A stretch of DNA of 64,000 bases from Diabrotica undecimpunctata (GCF_040954645.1 NC_092810.1:72062160-72126159), one strand, 5' to 3'. Positions 22,780-35,199 are shown, numbered from the stretch's first letter. Notes: generated from the sequence alone by a model not told the origin. A program made the numbers and translations.

Positions 22780-23733
22780 AGTGGTACAATGTGGTAAAAA
22801 ATCCTAAAAAAACTTCAGAAGATATCAAAAAATGTATTTTAACTGAAAACTTCTGAAGAACTAACTAAAATTGTTTTTATTTTTGGTGAAAACTATAAAA
22901 CAAATAGAGGTGTAGCAGTTATTCTTAAAAATATACTATAATTTACTATTTTTGTAACAATTGCATGATTAATATTGAAAAAATGTTTCTCGTTTTTTCT
23001 AAATTTTAGGTGGGTCTTCAAACCTTTTCCCCTCCCCAAATTTTCGTAGTATAGTATTGGATTAAAAAGGGGATGTCAGTTGAATGAAATAACTATTTTA
23101 CTTTTTTTCTGTTATTATTTGTTTGTAGAATGATTAATTTAGAAGATAAAGCCACTTTTTAAAATGCAGTATTACATTTTTACAAATATTCAAGCCTTGG
23201 ATATCATCGTGGCCAAGCTGGAGGAGTCCTGCATAACCGCGGCTGGAAGGCGGTTCTGCCCACCTTCTAGGACCGAGGTATGTTTCGAACATTTAGACCA
23301 ACCCCCCTCATAAAAGAAGAAAAAAAAGGTAGGTCACACCCTGAGGGTTTAAATAAAAATTTTCGTGTATAAAGTGGAAGATGTCTGCGGAAATGTAGGT
23401 AGAAAAGTCTCATATTTAAAATTTAATGAATTTTTTATAATCTGTTTTTGATTAAACAGAACTTAAACTTAAATGTAAAAATGAACAGTTCAATATAACC
23501 CACTTTATATTTTGTTTATAATAACTTACTTGTTTAAATAAGTAGTTACAACGAAATGAAATGAATAGATTGGAATTTACAAAAAGTTTTTTTGGTAAGG
23601 GGATATCGAGATGTTTCTGAATTGTTTTAGTGTTTAAATTATATTTTATAAATCTAATCCAAAATAATGTATATATTGTACTACGTCGCGTCTCACGCTT
23701 TATTTAGTGGAACTCACTTTGTTTTTCACTTAC
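22780..23733. other. Intronic stretch downstream of the ABCC linker exon
   Basis: No gene is supported. A short GC-richer patch at 23205-23290 stands out from the AT-rich surroundings but carries no recognised motif. Confidence 0.4.
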
Positions 23734-23895
23734 CTTTATCGATTCAGTAGATTCGTACATAATTGAGTCGAAGGTTTCACTTTTAAGTTCATCTAATTTA
23801 TTTTCTTTTTCAATCGTATAAGTCGTATCATTTTGTATTATATTTAATTCACTCTCAGTAAACTGGCTAGGTTTAGCTACTTTTTCTATTTTTCC
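23734..23895 (-). CDS. ABCC transporter exon: linker after nucleotide-binding domain 1
   Basis: A 162-nt minus-strand exon (54 codons) with acceptor TTTTCAG at 23896-23902 and donor GTAAGTG below 23734; phase 0 at both ends. It encodes 'GKIEKVAKPSQFTESELNI' and then a polar, acidic segment ending 'MYESTESIK'. The first residues complete the preceding exon's 'LIVVMKD' to 'MKDGKIEKV', the normal end of an ABCC nucleotide-binding domain. The rest is the variable cytoplasmic linker, here of low conservation, which leads to the exon at 7884-8068. Confidence 0.85.
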
Positions 23896-23899
23896 CTGA

Positions 23900-24535
23900 A
23901 AAGTTACACAATTTTATCAATTAATTATATTTTACAAAAAAAGCATTTATATAATACCTTATCAATTAATAATAATTAAATTTTTGTTCACAATAATACC
24001 TAATTCATTTTTTCGTATATGCCAATTTGTCTTATTTGTGATAAATTTTGATGGACACCTAATTTCAAAAATCCAACAATTCAGCAATCTTATAAATATC
24101 TTAGTTTACAGTGGTAATTTAAAAATATCATCAAATGTCCTGGAAAGATCACTAAAATAAAATCCCTTATATGTTTAGTGATATCCATCTCACCGTTAAA
24201 AAGCTTAAGTCTCCTTTCATGACACGTTAAAACACAATTTTAAGTCACCGACTTAGAATAGGCCATACAAGACAACTCATAAATATTTAAATACTTCCCA
24301 AGATCCAAATGTACACACTGTGGTAACATTTCGTCTCTTCGCATGAAAAGTATACAATCTCCAAATTTTTACGAAATTGAGTTAAGTATATAGTAACGCT
24401 CAGTATCATCAATATTTTCTCTGAAATAGTGACAATCAATCGTAATTCAAGAAATAGGGAGATAGGGAATTCCGCTAGGGAGCGCATGGGTTAGTTTTAA
24501 ATTGGAAGGATCGTGCATCTCTTTCGCCCTAAAAC
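23900..24535. other. Intronic stretch without a gene
   Basis: AT-rich. A GC-richer segment (24470-24535) immediately before the palindrome may be the end of an unidentified repeat. No coding frame is supported. Confidence 0.4.
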
Positions 24536-24571
24536 CAAAGAATATAGACGCTTAAGCGTCTATATTCTTTG
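24536..24571. repeat. Perfect 36-bp palindrome
   Basis: CAAAGAATATAGACGCTT followed directly by its exact reverse complement, with no loop and no mismatch. It sits against the left end of the element at 24571-26915. Confidence 0.95.
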
Positions 24572-26915
24572 CTAAAACGGTACAATCTTTAGTTATGTTC
24601 ACGAATCGAGGAAGTGCGCACGATGTTTCGCTTAAAGAGTATACAAAACCAAAATATCAACTTGAAGGTAAGCTTTGTTTTTCATTAATAGTGTATAATT
24701 TCGAATTTATTTAACTTTGCACATAATATTTTCAAACATTCTTCTATTTAAAATCATGTAATTTTGAAATTGTATAGTTTTCGTGAAAAAATTTACTGGT
24801 ATATGATGCAATCTTTATCAGTGTAATAGTATATTTCCGTAATTGTATACTGTTTCAGATAAAGTTGAACAAAAAATTGATTTAGATTCGTAATTGTATT
24901 GTTTTAATCACAAGATTTACATCGGACTGTGTTTAATCATGATATTGTATTCTTTTCGACGTATTATTTAACGTTAGTTTTCTGTTATGTTTTTGTTACT
25001 GCCGATTTTCGTTAATAAATATTTTTATTTTTTAGATTCATCGTCAACTGATAGCGATTCTGACTCAACAAATTCTTAAAACGATTATGACTCAGGTGAT
25101 AGTGTAGCAGATCCAGATTTTAATCCAATGACAGAAAAAGCTTCAAACAATTTCGATTCGCAACCTACTGCAAAGGAGCAATTACTACCGTTGCAGTCTC
25201 AAACAACGCAAACAAATTCACCACCCAAAAAGACACATAAAAGCAAAGCTAACCCAAAAACCAAATACCAAATGGAAAACAAATGTCTTAAAACGGTTGC
25301 AACATTCAGATAAAAATTATGCTACAAAAACTAAAGTCTTGAATGCTAAATCTGTTAAGCCTACTTGTGGAGATAAATGTAGACAAAAATGCACAACTTA
25401 ATTTACGGCAGAGCAACGGACACAAATTTTTTATGCATACTATGCTTTACCTGATGCATTGCATAAGCATACCTTCATTACTTATAGCATCGAGGAAATA
25501 AAGCCAAAATATGTATACAAATCTAGCAACAGACCAAGAAAAAACAATTTAAAATTATTCTTTAAAGATTGTTCGCTAATTAAAGATTGTAGATCGTCGC
25601 TAATTGTTACTGTTTATGATCTTCAAGCATCATTGCCTTGTCCAAAAGACAAAATTTCAACTTCTTATTACGTCTCGAAATTAAATGCTTACAATTTTAC
25701 CATCTTCGATTTGAAAACAAAAGATGTTGAGTGTTTTTTCTGGCATGAGGGGCAAGGCAACAGAGGAGCTAACGAGATAGCCATATGCGTTTTTAAGCAT
25801 ATCCAGGAGTTATATGCAAGTGCAAATGAAGATATAGACATCATTTTTTATAGTGATAACTGCACAGGTCAGCAAAAAAACAAGTTTTTAATAAGTATGT
25901 ACATTCAGGCTGTGGCAGTAATTCCTACCCTTAATTCAATTACATACTCACAAATTTCTCATTAAAGGATATACGCAAAATGAAAATGATTCTATTCATT
26001 CCGTAATTGAGAGAAACATCAAAAAAGCCCTTAAATCTGGACCTATATATACTCCTGATCAATACGTTTCTTTAATAAGAACAGCCAAGAAATCCGGTAA
26101 TCCTTACAATGTAAATGAATTTACATTGTAAGGATTTACATTGTAAAATTTTACAAGTTACAAAAGCTAATCGTGGCAGTTTTTTTTATAAGAATTCATA
26201 CAGTCAAGAACATTTTAAAATGGTAATAGGTGCATCTGGTAATTCAAAAGCTCTAAGAGAAAACCATTTATTTAAATCAATATACCACGTACCTATTAAA
26301 ATTTCACAGCAGAAGAAAAATAGTTTATGGGGTTTACTGCAAAAAAAACCATTCCTGGTTATTATCTTGGATTCTATGAAAAACTTTCCCGTTCCTTTTA
26401 ATTTGTTTTTACTTTAATTGATTGTTTGTATTTAATAGCAAATGTGACTTTGTTAAATAAAGAGTTTTGCCTTCGGTACACTCACTTCTAAGAATAAGTT
26501 TCATTGTAAGGTTAAATTTTTTTTGTACGTTCTAAATTCTTATGTTTGTGCCATATTACTCTTTGTTATAATATTTTTGAGAATAAAAATTTGCTTATAA
26601 TCCTAATTTTTCATTTTACAAACCTTATTTTATCATAATAGTACTTTTTAAACATCTGTATAATAATGAAAATTAATAATATTTTCTCTGAAAAAGTAGC
26701 AAAATTCAAAACATCTTATTTTAAAAAATTGTTTTTTATTATTATTATTTATATGTTTAAAATATTTTCATGTTTTTTCGACATAGAAAAGATACAACTA
26801 ATAAAAACTAAAACAAAAACCTGCCAATGTTTATTGTGGAAAATTTTATTTAGCGATAAATCTTAAAAATGCTCTCCTGAAAAGTTTGTAAATTTTGAGA
26901 TTGTACAGTTTTCAT
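24571..26915 (+). mobile_element. Unusual DNA transposon-like element with a spliced transposase-like gene
   Basis: Short terminal inverted repeats are visible: AAAACGGTACAATCT at 24574-24588 and, inverted, AAAACTGTACAATCT at 898-912 of the 26 kb block (26898-26912), one mismatch in 15. Similar words recur subterminally (for example 'GAAATTGTATAGTTTTC' near 24765). Between them lies one plus-strand gene (24595-26418) that fills most of the element. The duplication at the target site is not evident. The superfamily is not one I can name with confidence. Confidence 0.6.
24595..26418 (+). pseudogene. Transposase-like protein, DDE/RNase H-like, two exons, broken
   Basis: Exon 1 (24595-24667) starts ATG and encodes 'MFTNRGSAHDVSLKEYTKP'. 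A 368-nt intron (GTAAGC...TTTTTTAG, 24668-25035) splits a GAT codon. Exon 2 gives an acidic, Ser-rich segment, a cysteine motif 'CGDKCRQKCTT', then 'YDLQASLPCPKDKISTSYYV', 'FFWHEGQGNRGANEI', 'IIFYSDNCTGQQKNKFLI' and, after a frameshift at 25960, 'QNENDSIHSVIERNIKKAL' and 'KANRGSFFYKNSYSQEHFK'. The Asp in YDLQ, the Asp in YSDN and a Glu in the HSVIE block could form a DDE triad (inference). Stops at 25077 and 25399 and frameshifts near 25265, 25960 and 26110 inactivate it. The protein family is familiar from many insect genomes as uncharacterised; no host function is implied. Confidence 0.6.
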
Positions 26916-26984
26916 CCGAACGGACGATTTTATCTGTTAAACATATTCTCGTAGACTCTCCCTATTTTAACAACAGAAAAATGA

Positions 26985-27263
26985 ATCTTTTAACTGGAAG
27001 CCTACAAAATATTTTCAGCTCGCTCGATCAATTCCAAAACCTTATTAATTACCTCTATGAAACCAGGCTTTACCAGGAAATTTAGAAGAAGAAATGTAAT
27101 TTCAAATTTGATAATTATTAATTGTACCAATATTTAATGTATTTAATGTATTTTTTATCGTTTGTAATGTTACTGTATATTCTTGTAATGTAATGTAATA
27201 AAATTGTCCCTGTGTCAGTGACCTACACTGTCGAGACACGTAAAGACAAATAAACAAAATACC
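26985..27263 (+). pseudogene. 3' end of a Jockey-type LINE
   Basis: The plus strand encodes 'NLLTGSLQNIFSSLDQF' and 'LYETRLYQEI' stop, the C-terminus of a Jockey-like ORF2. It is followed by a 3' untranslated region with repeated TGTAATG words, 'AATAAAATTGTCCCTGTGTC' and a final 'AAATAAAC'-type tail. A related tail is at 61130-61270. Confidence 0.5.
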
Positions 27264-27589
27264 TATCTTAGCATTACATATTGCATTAGACCCGAAATTT
27301 GGTCGGGAAACATTTTTTCCGACTAAAGCATTAAATATATTGTTGACGTGCTACCAGATAAATAATATCGCACTACGAAGTTGAATATTACGAAGATCGT
27401 TATAGATTTTAAAAAGTCAAAAAGACACCAGAAAAGAAAAAAAAAGAAGACTATTTTTCATGAATTAACTTTGGAATCACAATCTTGCATATCAAATGAT
27501 AGGAGTCAGAGGAAAATTTAGTTTTTTACTTTAGTAAAATAAAGTTCTCCCAAAGGATGTCCAGATAAGTATTCCCTCACTCAAAAAGG

Positions 27590-29270
27590 AGCCAGGTGAA
27601 TACATTCAGAATAGTGAAGTAACCTTGACAGAACTTTTCAGGGTGCACTTTCCTGAGTACAAGACAAAATTAATACCACTAGATACATGACAGCAGACTG
27701 GAGTGGAGACCATAAATTATGATTTTTGGGAAAACGGGCGTATGGCAAAAGAAGTGATAGGCCAGGATAAAATCAAATAATCAATAATATATAAATAATA
27801 TATAAATCACCGACTCTGGATGGAATTGGTCCAATACTTTTATAAAAGGTAAATGACGTTGTATCCAAAAAAAATACATTGCTAATTAGCTTAAAACTGA
27901 GGGTACATACCAATCGCATGAAGGCTTATAAAGGTGGCTTTTATACCCCTACAGTCTAGGGGTGTAAAAGTCGCTAAGGCTGATGAGTCTTATGCCATTT
28001 GTACTGAAACAATTCTTGAAAAACTGCTTGATAGGCACATTATTGATTGTGTATTGGTTGAAAGTTCGATGCATCCGCGACAATACATATATAGGGCAGG
28101 ACTCTCTATGAAAACTAGACTACATCATCTTGTACAGGGGACAAAGTACGTTCTTAAAAATCAAGAGGTTATGCTGGATGCATTTCTCGCTGTAGAGGGA
28201 GGATTGGCTAATAGCTAGACTCAGTAACTACAGACATCATATCCTGGGCTATGCGGATGACTTGGTTATCTTATTCGACAGTAAATTTAACAGCACAGCC
28301 AAATATAGAATGCAAGGAGTCTGATTGTCGTTATAGAATGTTCTTTATATGGGCTTATAATTAGCCCCAAAAAGTCCAAAATCATGAAATTTACCAGTAG
28401 GAATTTAGGGGGATTAGGTCTTTTAAAACTAATCTACTAATGCTACAAATATAAATCTGGTGATTGAAGTTAAATATTTTGAAGTAATATTAGACTAGAG
28501 GCTTTACTTGAATAGCAAATAGAACGAATATCCCAAGAGAGCGGTGACTACTAATAGTATCCAGACGCACTCATGGAAAAATGGACGGTATAAAACAAGA
28601 GATGTAATATTGTTCTGAAGCTATTTTCTTGTGGCATTTTAAAGTAATTATTATTTAAATGGGAATAAGCCACAATTAAAGATTAAAGTATTTTGAGAAC
28701 GATTTCCGAAGTGGAAATTGAAACGTCAATAAACTTACTTTAACCTTTAATTGTGGCTTATTCCCATTTAAATAGTTAAAAGATGTAATATTGGATTAAT
28801 AACATTGTGGTAAGACCAACAATTACATACTCGTATGCATCAGTGGTATGGAGGCCAAAAGTGCAGCAAAGAAAGGCCATCCCCAAATTAAGATAGGTGT
28901 AAAGACTTGTTTGCATCTGAATCACAGAGGCTTTGACGGGCACACCAACAGCAACTATGGAGACCTTACTCGACCTCCCTCATTTACATATAATTATAAG
29001 GAGGAGGCGAGGATGGGATATTATAGACTGCGAAAAAACCTGAGTAAGTAACGTAGCGGTTAAATCAGGACATGGTAATATCATAAATGAAGCTAGGAAT
29101 TCCGAATGGATGATGATTTCTGACCATATAGTACCTATATATACTCCTAAAGTACTTTCCCAAGTGGACATCAGCCTACGAGAGAGATGGAGCAGGAGAA
29201 ACTTTCCAACCGTGCTGCAAGGTTATACCTGGTATATAGACGGGTCTAAAACTGTAAAAGGAATTCCAGT
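27590..29270 (+). pseudogene. R1-like LINE (family D), copy 1, interrupted by a foldback repeat
   Basis: Plus-strand blocks in order: 'VTLTELFRVHFPEYKTK' (linker), 'EKLLDRHIIDCVLVESSM' with 'HPRQYIYRAGLSMKTRLHHL' (RT fingers), 'QEVMLDAFLAVEGGLANS' (first palm block, normally AFLDIEGAFDN, so the catalytic Asp is lost), 'HILGYADDLVILFDSKFNS' (intact YADD), and after the foldback repeat 'KEEARMGYYRLRKNLSK' and 'LQGYTWYIDGSKT' (start of RNase H). Many frameshifts; the motif between palm blocks is deleted. Confidence 0.7.
28613..28780. mobile_element. Foldback repeat, copy 2 (168 bp)
   Basis: Flanked by a 13-bp duplication AGATGTAATATTG (28600-28612 and 28781-28793). The two arms (GGGAATAAGCCACAATTAAA and its inverse) surround a centre that reads GATTTCCGAAGTGGAAAT, itself a hairpin, followed by TGAAACGTCA. 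It interrupts the family D LINE. A duplication this long is more typical of target-primed insertion than of a cut-and-paste transposon. Confidence 0.8.
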
Positions 29271-29690
29271 TTGAAGATGTCTTTTACGAGATGAACATTT
29301 CTTTTTTATTCTTTTGTACTCCAATAATGGTGTTGCGTGATGTAAGCCTCGAATTACTACTGTGTAAGCACATCTCGTTTTATTTGTTGCGTGTGGTGAA
29401 CGATTTGTACATCTCAACTTTCGCTAAATTAGTTTCCTGTATGTTTCGGCTGTTTTTGGGATAATTTTTAATTTTATTTGGTGAAGCCTTAGTGTTGTAA
29501 GTTTTATATTCTAGAACATTAGCATGATTATCCACCAGAATTTTGCAGTTATTCATTCCGTAAATATATATATATCGGTGATGGTGTTTTGATACAATGT
29601 ATTTCAACTATTTCCTATGCAACTTGTATTATTGTTATTAGCTGTATTTGAGTTGCACAGGTGATTTTCATCGCATGGCATGTCATGCAA
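29270..29690 (-). pseudogene. LINE ORF1 fragment (Jockey/CR1 type)
   Basis: The minus strand encodes 'YIYGMNNCKILVDNHANVLE' and then, after a frameshift, 'TRCAYTVVIRGLHHATPLLE'. The 'FRVVLRGLHHxT' block is a hallmark of the gag-like ORF1 (PRE_C2HC region) of Jockey-type elements. The zinc knuckles are not seen. It is fragmentary and lies between two R1-like copies of opposite orientation. Confidence 0.6.
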
Positions 29691-29929
29691 ACATTTAAAT
29701 GTATTTTGATTTAAATCTATTCTACCATTTCCTATGATATTTGGCGATTTATTCGTTCTCGTTTGTAGCTAACTGTTTATCAGGTATGTTTCTTGATGTA
29801 CACATCTTGATTCACATCCCGTCAAACCCGCCATTCTATGACACGTGTTTCGCTATTTTTAGCTCGTGAGATAGACCTGCTGGATGAGATGGAATGAAAA
29901 TATTTCCCTTCATATGGTTTATTCATTTC

Positions 29930-30880
29930 TCAAAAATGTGATTTCTATGTTTTATATGGTTCCCTCTATGTTGAGAAATGTACTCAGTATCATCTCTTGA
30001 TTTTCCAAAACGTACTCCAACCTCTGTACGAGATATTACAGTGCAGTTTTCGTAAAAAATCTTACTCTATATGCATACTGCCCCTGATGTATCAGGCTTT
30101 CAACCAATATACTATCCTTAATGTGTCTATCTAGTAGTTTTTCTAGAGTCTTGAGTACAAATATCAAATTTATGGGTCGTTAGGACTTAGCTTTTCCCTG
30201 TTAGGTTTTGCTAGGTTTAACAGCTACTCCTATGAACCTTTATGCATTTGGTATGCAATCCAGTCCTAAGTTAGCCTGTAGTATCATACATAATTTGTTG
30301 TACATAACGTCATTTTCTTTCTGTAATAGTATTAAATTAATCCCATCTACATCGGGTGATTTATATAACTCAAATGAGTTAGTTTCCCATTTGATTTGTG
30401 CTATGATCTTCACTACAGTCTGCTGCTATGTGTCTAGTGGTTTCAATTTTGTTTTAGACTCAAAAAAGTGCACCTTTCTAAAGTTCCATTAGGATATCTT
30501 TACCATTCTGAGTATATTCACCTGACTTTTTGGAGTAAGGTTATACTTATATGAAGGTTTTGTTTTTGTCTGACTTCTGTTCTTTTATTTGCAAGATTGT
30601 TATTCCACCAGAGTGATGTTCTATTGGAATTCCTCACTATCTCCGGACAACTGTTGTCAAACGCCGATATGACTACCTCTTAAAATTGTTCGGCAGCCAT
30701 GTCTAGGTCCAGTGTATGCTTTATCGCCCCTCAAACCCTGTTTAAACAATATTTCAGGTCTACTTTGCATGCTTCTCAGTCTGTTTTACGAGTGAAACGA
30801 TAAGTTTCCTTGATAGTCTTATTACCTATTATTTCAATACAAATGTATTTATGGTCTGAATAAGAAACCTCATTGACACA
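29930..30880 (-). pseudogene. R1-like LINE (family D), copy 2
   Basis: The minus strand shows 'VSYSDHKYICIEIIGNKTIK' (endonuclease end), 'NRTSLWWNNNLANKRTEVR' (linker) and 'LEKLLDRHIKDSILVESL' with 'HQGQYAYRVRFFTKTAL' and 'ENQEMILSTFLNIEGTI' (RT start). The blocks match copy 1 at 27590-29270 but in the opposite orientation, and here more of the 5' half is kept. It has many stops. Confidence 0.65.
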
Positions 30881-30959
30881 TGTTATTTTTTAATAGGTTT
30901 CTAGTTTCTATTAATCAATTTTGTAACCGTTTTAAGTATAATTAATATAAGTATAATTT

Positions 30960-31500
30960 CTAATAAATATTTAAATTAATGTTAATCCCGCCACCTCTCA
31001 GCCAAGTACGGCAATATCTGAATTACCTTTTAAGTAACCCAACTGCTAAATCATTCCAAGTTAATTCCGAATTTGTCCTCACAAATCCAAGCGCTAGTTA
31101 TCTCCCAGATATCGACATTTTTTCTTTCTTTTTAAAAGTCCAGCAGAAAGGACGTATGTGTGCTATTGGTCTCTGGCGAAACCCTCATCAGGAGCACTAG
31201 CTACTGCCCAGGTCACGTTTTTTGGTCCGATGTCAATTTAATGATGGAATAGAATACGATTTTTTAAAGCCATGTTATTCTAGTAGCCGCCATGACACTT
31301 ACAGCTATTTACCGATTTGCTACTATGTTTCATTACCTAATATGAGCGCATGACTTTTTTTGGAATATTCCTTTCATTATGCTATACACAGCACTGTCAT
31401 ACGGATTTTTATAGTGGGCATATGTTTCCGCCGCTAATGGATTCGATGCTCTGAAATCCCAACTTGTACCCAGTGGTAAAATTATATCCTTTTTACAAGC
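30960..31500 (-). repeat. Non-coding repeat with hammerhead-like motif, Penelope-type terminus?
   Basis: On the minus strand, 31168-31194 reads CTCCTGATGA, then a stem (GGTTTC, loop GCCA, GAGACC) and AATA where GAAA would be expected. CTGATGA is the exact first block of a hammerhead core. Such motifs in this sequence setting are typical of the terminal repeats of Penelope-like elements. No coding part of such an element adjoins it. Confidence 0.4.
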
Positions 31501-32520
31501 TACACAAGCTTTTGGATAATACAGGTTATACCAATTTTATACTTTTTTATTGAATAGTGAATGAACTAGATAACAGTGATAGAATTTTAGTTTTATTGTT
31601 TTAATTACATATCTATCAGAATTTGTATGTCAACGAATTTCAAATTTTGGATAAAATATAATTTTCGTTTCATATCAGTACTTATCATTCTTAATTTAAT
31701 ATAAAAATACAGAATGTTTTTCTCTTGCAATATGATGCAATTTTCCTAAAAATATTTTAGTAATTTTTTTTGTTCTATACAAAGTAATAAAAGTTAGAAT
31801 AGCTTTGTTTTAAGTTTTTCATTTTATTTCTCTGTCTGAGTTCATTTCCTTACGAATATAAGTAATAAAAGATGGCGCCCATTAATTTATTTTAATTTTA
31901 AAGATATATTTAAACATATTGTAAAGGTAATGCTATACAGGGTAATATTAGAAAGCTATGCATTTTGGAATTTTCCAAATGGACCCTCTTGGGTCATCCT
32001 TTGGCTTAACATTTGGGGCGAAGACAGTCCATGACTGAAGTCGCCTCTTTAGTTGTTCGCGTTAGATTTTTAATTCTGAACTCAGAAAAGTCACTCATTT
32101 CTGAGTCCTCTTCTGGGTCATCTATTTTCTCGTTGTCAATCTTTGTTTCCACGAATTAGGATTAAAAGCTGGCACACACGCCAGTGCGTCCTTAACATGC
32201 TGCGGCATATCAAATAGCTTGATTCTTATTAAGCGAACTTAAGTTAGTAAGATTAATAGTAAAACATAAAAACTCGCTAATCATGTGTTGAGTCCAAACG
32301 ATAAAGATGAAGCAATACTGCAATACACTGCAAATAGACAAGGCGAAAAGCTCAGATTCACTCGGAAAAATTTCATGAGATTTTTTTTACATAATCACTT
32401 TCATGAGATACCCAAATATAAGGTTCAAGATGTCTCCGAAGCGAAAAGTTGTTAAAATTTTTTTAAACAATTTTTTTAAACAAAGTGTACCAATTAATTT
32501 TGTCGGTCCGAACAAATTTT
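31500..32520. other. Intronic stretch without a gene
   Basis: AT-rich. The minus strand at 31950-32160 has a short acidic open stretch ('DNEKIDDPEEDSEMSDFSEF') that could be the tail of an unidentified transposon protein, but nothing continues it. Confidence 0.35.
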
Positions 32521-32529
32521 GTTTAATTT

Positions 32530-33500
32530 TTTAACCATTCCGGACAAAATAGGTCTGTTGTAATTTTTTTGTAAACTTGATCGTTTTCGAGTTATAAACA
32601 TTTAAAAGTGAAAAAAAACGCAAACTTACGATTTTCAAGACTTAAAAACACAACTAAAAAATATTATTTTTAAATTCACTAAGGACCTAAATTTCCCGAT
32701 AAGTATTTTGGGCTTTATTTCATTTTAAAACATTGTTTTCTAATCGTTAATGTAGCGCTTATGACAGGACAGCCGCTCGAGCTGCAGAGTGAATACAAGA
32801 AACAAGATCTAAGCCAAAAATGTTTGCTGGTTTGAATTCTCATTGTACACTGTACAGATTAGCGCTCGCCCTGCTATACATGCTTCATTAAGTTTATATT
32901 TTTAGATTTTTTAGATCATTGTGAATAAAAAAAGGTCTGTTTTAAATTGTCTCTTGATTGTTTTCGAGTTATAAATAATTTAAAATTAAAAAAAAACACA
33001 CAAAATTACGATTTTTAAGGCTTAAAACCACAAGTTAAAAATATTATTTTGATATCATAAAGTGCCTAACTTCAAGTTCAAGCCTTCTTCTATTAGCTCC
33101 TGACGAAAATTCTGGGCTTACTTTATTTTAATACATTGTTTTTTATTGTTAAGAAATGGCAGGTCGATCGCTCATTTGTACAATTAGAATTCAAACCAGC
33201 AAAAATTTGTGCTATAGATCTTGTTTCTCTCGCTTATACACGCCGCAACCCCAGCACCCGTCCCCTTACAAGCGCTTCATTAATAATTAAAAAACAATAT
33301 TTTAAAATTAAATAAGCCCAAAATGATACTTATAGGGAAATAATAGAACAAGGTTTGATCTTGAATTAAGGTACTTAATGAATTTAAACATAATATTTTT
33401 AGGTTTGGTTTTGAGCCTTGAAAATCGTAATTTTGCTTTTTTTTCAGTTTTAAATTGTTTATACCTCGAAAACGATTAAGTTTAAACAAAAATTATATGA
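32530..33500. repeat. Repeat unit in two direct copies and one inverted copy
   Basis: A unit with 'GTTTTCGAGTTATAAA', an A-run, 'TTACGATTTT', 'TTAAAAACACAA', 'AAATATTATTTT', 'GGGCTTTATTT' and 'ACATTGTTTTCTAATCGTTA' occurs at about 32570-32890, again at 32940-33215, and inverted at about 33290-33490. Similarity is clear but degenerate. It is probably part of a non-autonomous DNA element; the ends were not defined. Confidence 0.6.
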
Positions 33501-33509
33501 GACTTATAT

Positions 33510-34311
<802 letters not shown>

Positions 34312-34389
34312 TCAATGTTTCATTACCTATGATATTAAACAATAGCATATTTGAACCAGTTTACAAATAAATGTACAAGGAATGCTGAA

Positions 34390-34730
34390 TTGAATGTAAA
34401 GGATATCCGAAAAAAGAGGTCAAAGCCAGCATTGATCAAGCCAGGAATAACTTTATAAGTATACGTGGATTGTTATGTGATGTTTTCGACTTATATCTAA
34501 TATTACAGCTATGCTACATACGGTCGACCTTCCTCTACTGTATAGAGACGTGAACTCTAAAAATGACAATTCTTAACCGGCTGGAAGCGTTTTATATGTA
34601 GATATATAAAAAAAAATCAAATATATTCTGGATAGCACGCATACATTGATTATGTAGCATTAAGAACTCGACTGAACCTGACTTTAAGAAATTATTAAAA
34701 ACCACATCCTTGTAATCTTTGATGCTACAC
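34390..34730 (+). pseudogene. LINE family A-like fragment, copy 5 (degenerate)
   Basis: On the plus strand, decayed versions of 'LEAFEMWxYRRILKISW' and 'YLGHVMR' are recognisable ('TILNRLEAFYM' type sequence near 34565-34600, 'DSTHTLIM'-region after). It has many indels and no tail or duplication. It lies in the 547-bp intron inside the nucleotide-binding domain. Confidence 0.45.
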
Positions 34731-34826
34731 GTTTAGAATTTTCAAAAAATTTTAACAGGCAAACGTTTTCTTTAGAAACTTATTAAATTTTTAATAGGTG
34801 AAAAAAGTGAAATAAATGCTACATAC

Positions 34827-35189
34827 CTGTCTTTTAAAAGCGGTTTACCAAATAGTATATTACTTTTCACGTTTGAGGCAAATAACCAAGGTTCTTGCGA
34901 AGCATAAGATACTTTTCCCGTTATATTCATTTCGCCATTTAATAAAGGTAATTCCTTTAGCAATATTTGTAGAAGACTAGATTTACCTGATCCCACCTTA
35001 CCCACCACACAGCAAAGTTTCCCAGGTGTGATATGCAAGTTAATATCTAATATTGTCGGTACTATATTCATTTGTTTCCAAGTATATGTTGCGTTTCGGA
35101 GAGTAATATTTCCTAATGGAAATAAATGTGAATCTTGATCTCTTAATTGTTCCACCTGGAGCTCATCAAGCATAAGAAAATTTTCGAGC
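34827..35189 (-). CDS. ABCC transporter exon: first half of nucleotide-binding domain 1
   Basis: A 363-nt minus-strand exon with acceptor CTTTCAG at 35190-35196 and donor GTATGT below 34827. It opens with the third base of an Arg codon ('SSITR|LENFLMLDE') and closes after two bases of another Arg codon. It encodes the post-membrane linker 'RLENFLMLDELQ', the A-loop region 'NATYTWKQ', the Walker A motif 'VVGKVGSGKSSLLQILL' and the Q-loop 'ASQEPWLFASNVKSNILFG'. The order and spacing are those of ABCC4-like transporters; a Lys replaces the more usual Ala/Pro before VGSGKS. It binds ATP together with the exon at 33964-34279. Confidence 0.95.
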
Positions 35190-35199
35190 CTGAAAGAGG

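Noticed and set aside
27434..27600. Possible additional ABCC exon in the long intron between NBD1 and the linker
   Set aside because: The phase of the flanking exons joins without a gap, so no exon is needed, and no matching motif is present.
30979..31200. 73-codon plus-strand frame
   Set aside because: It covers the hammerhead-like repeat and shows no protein motif.
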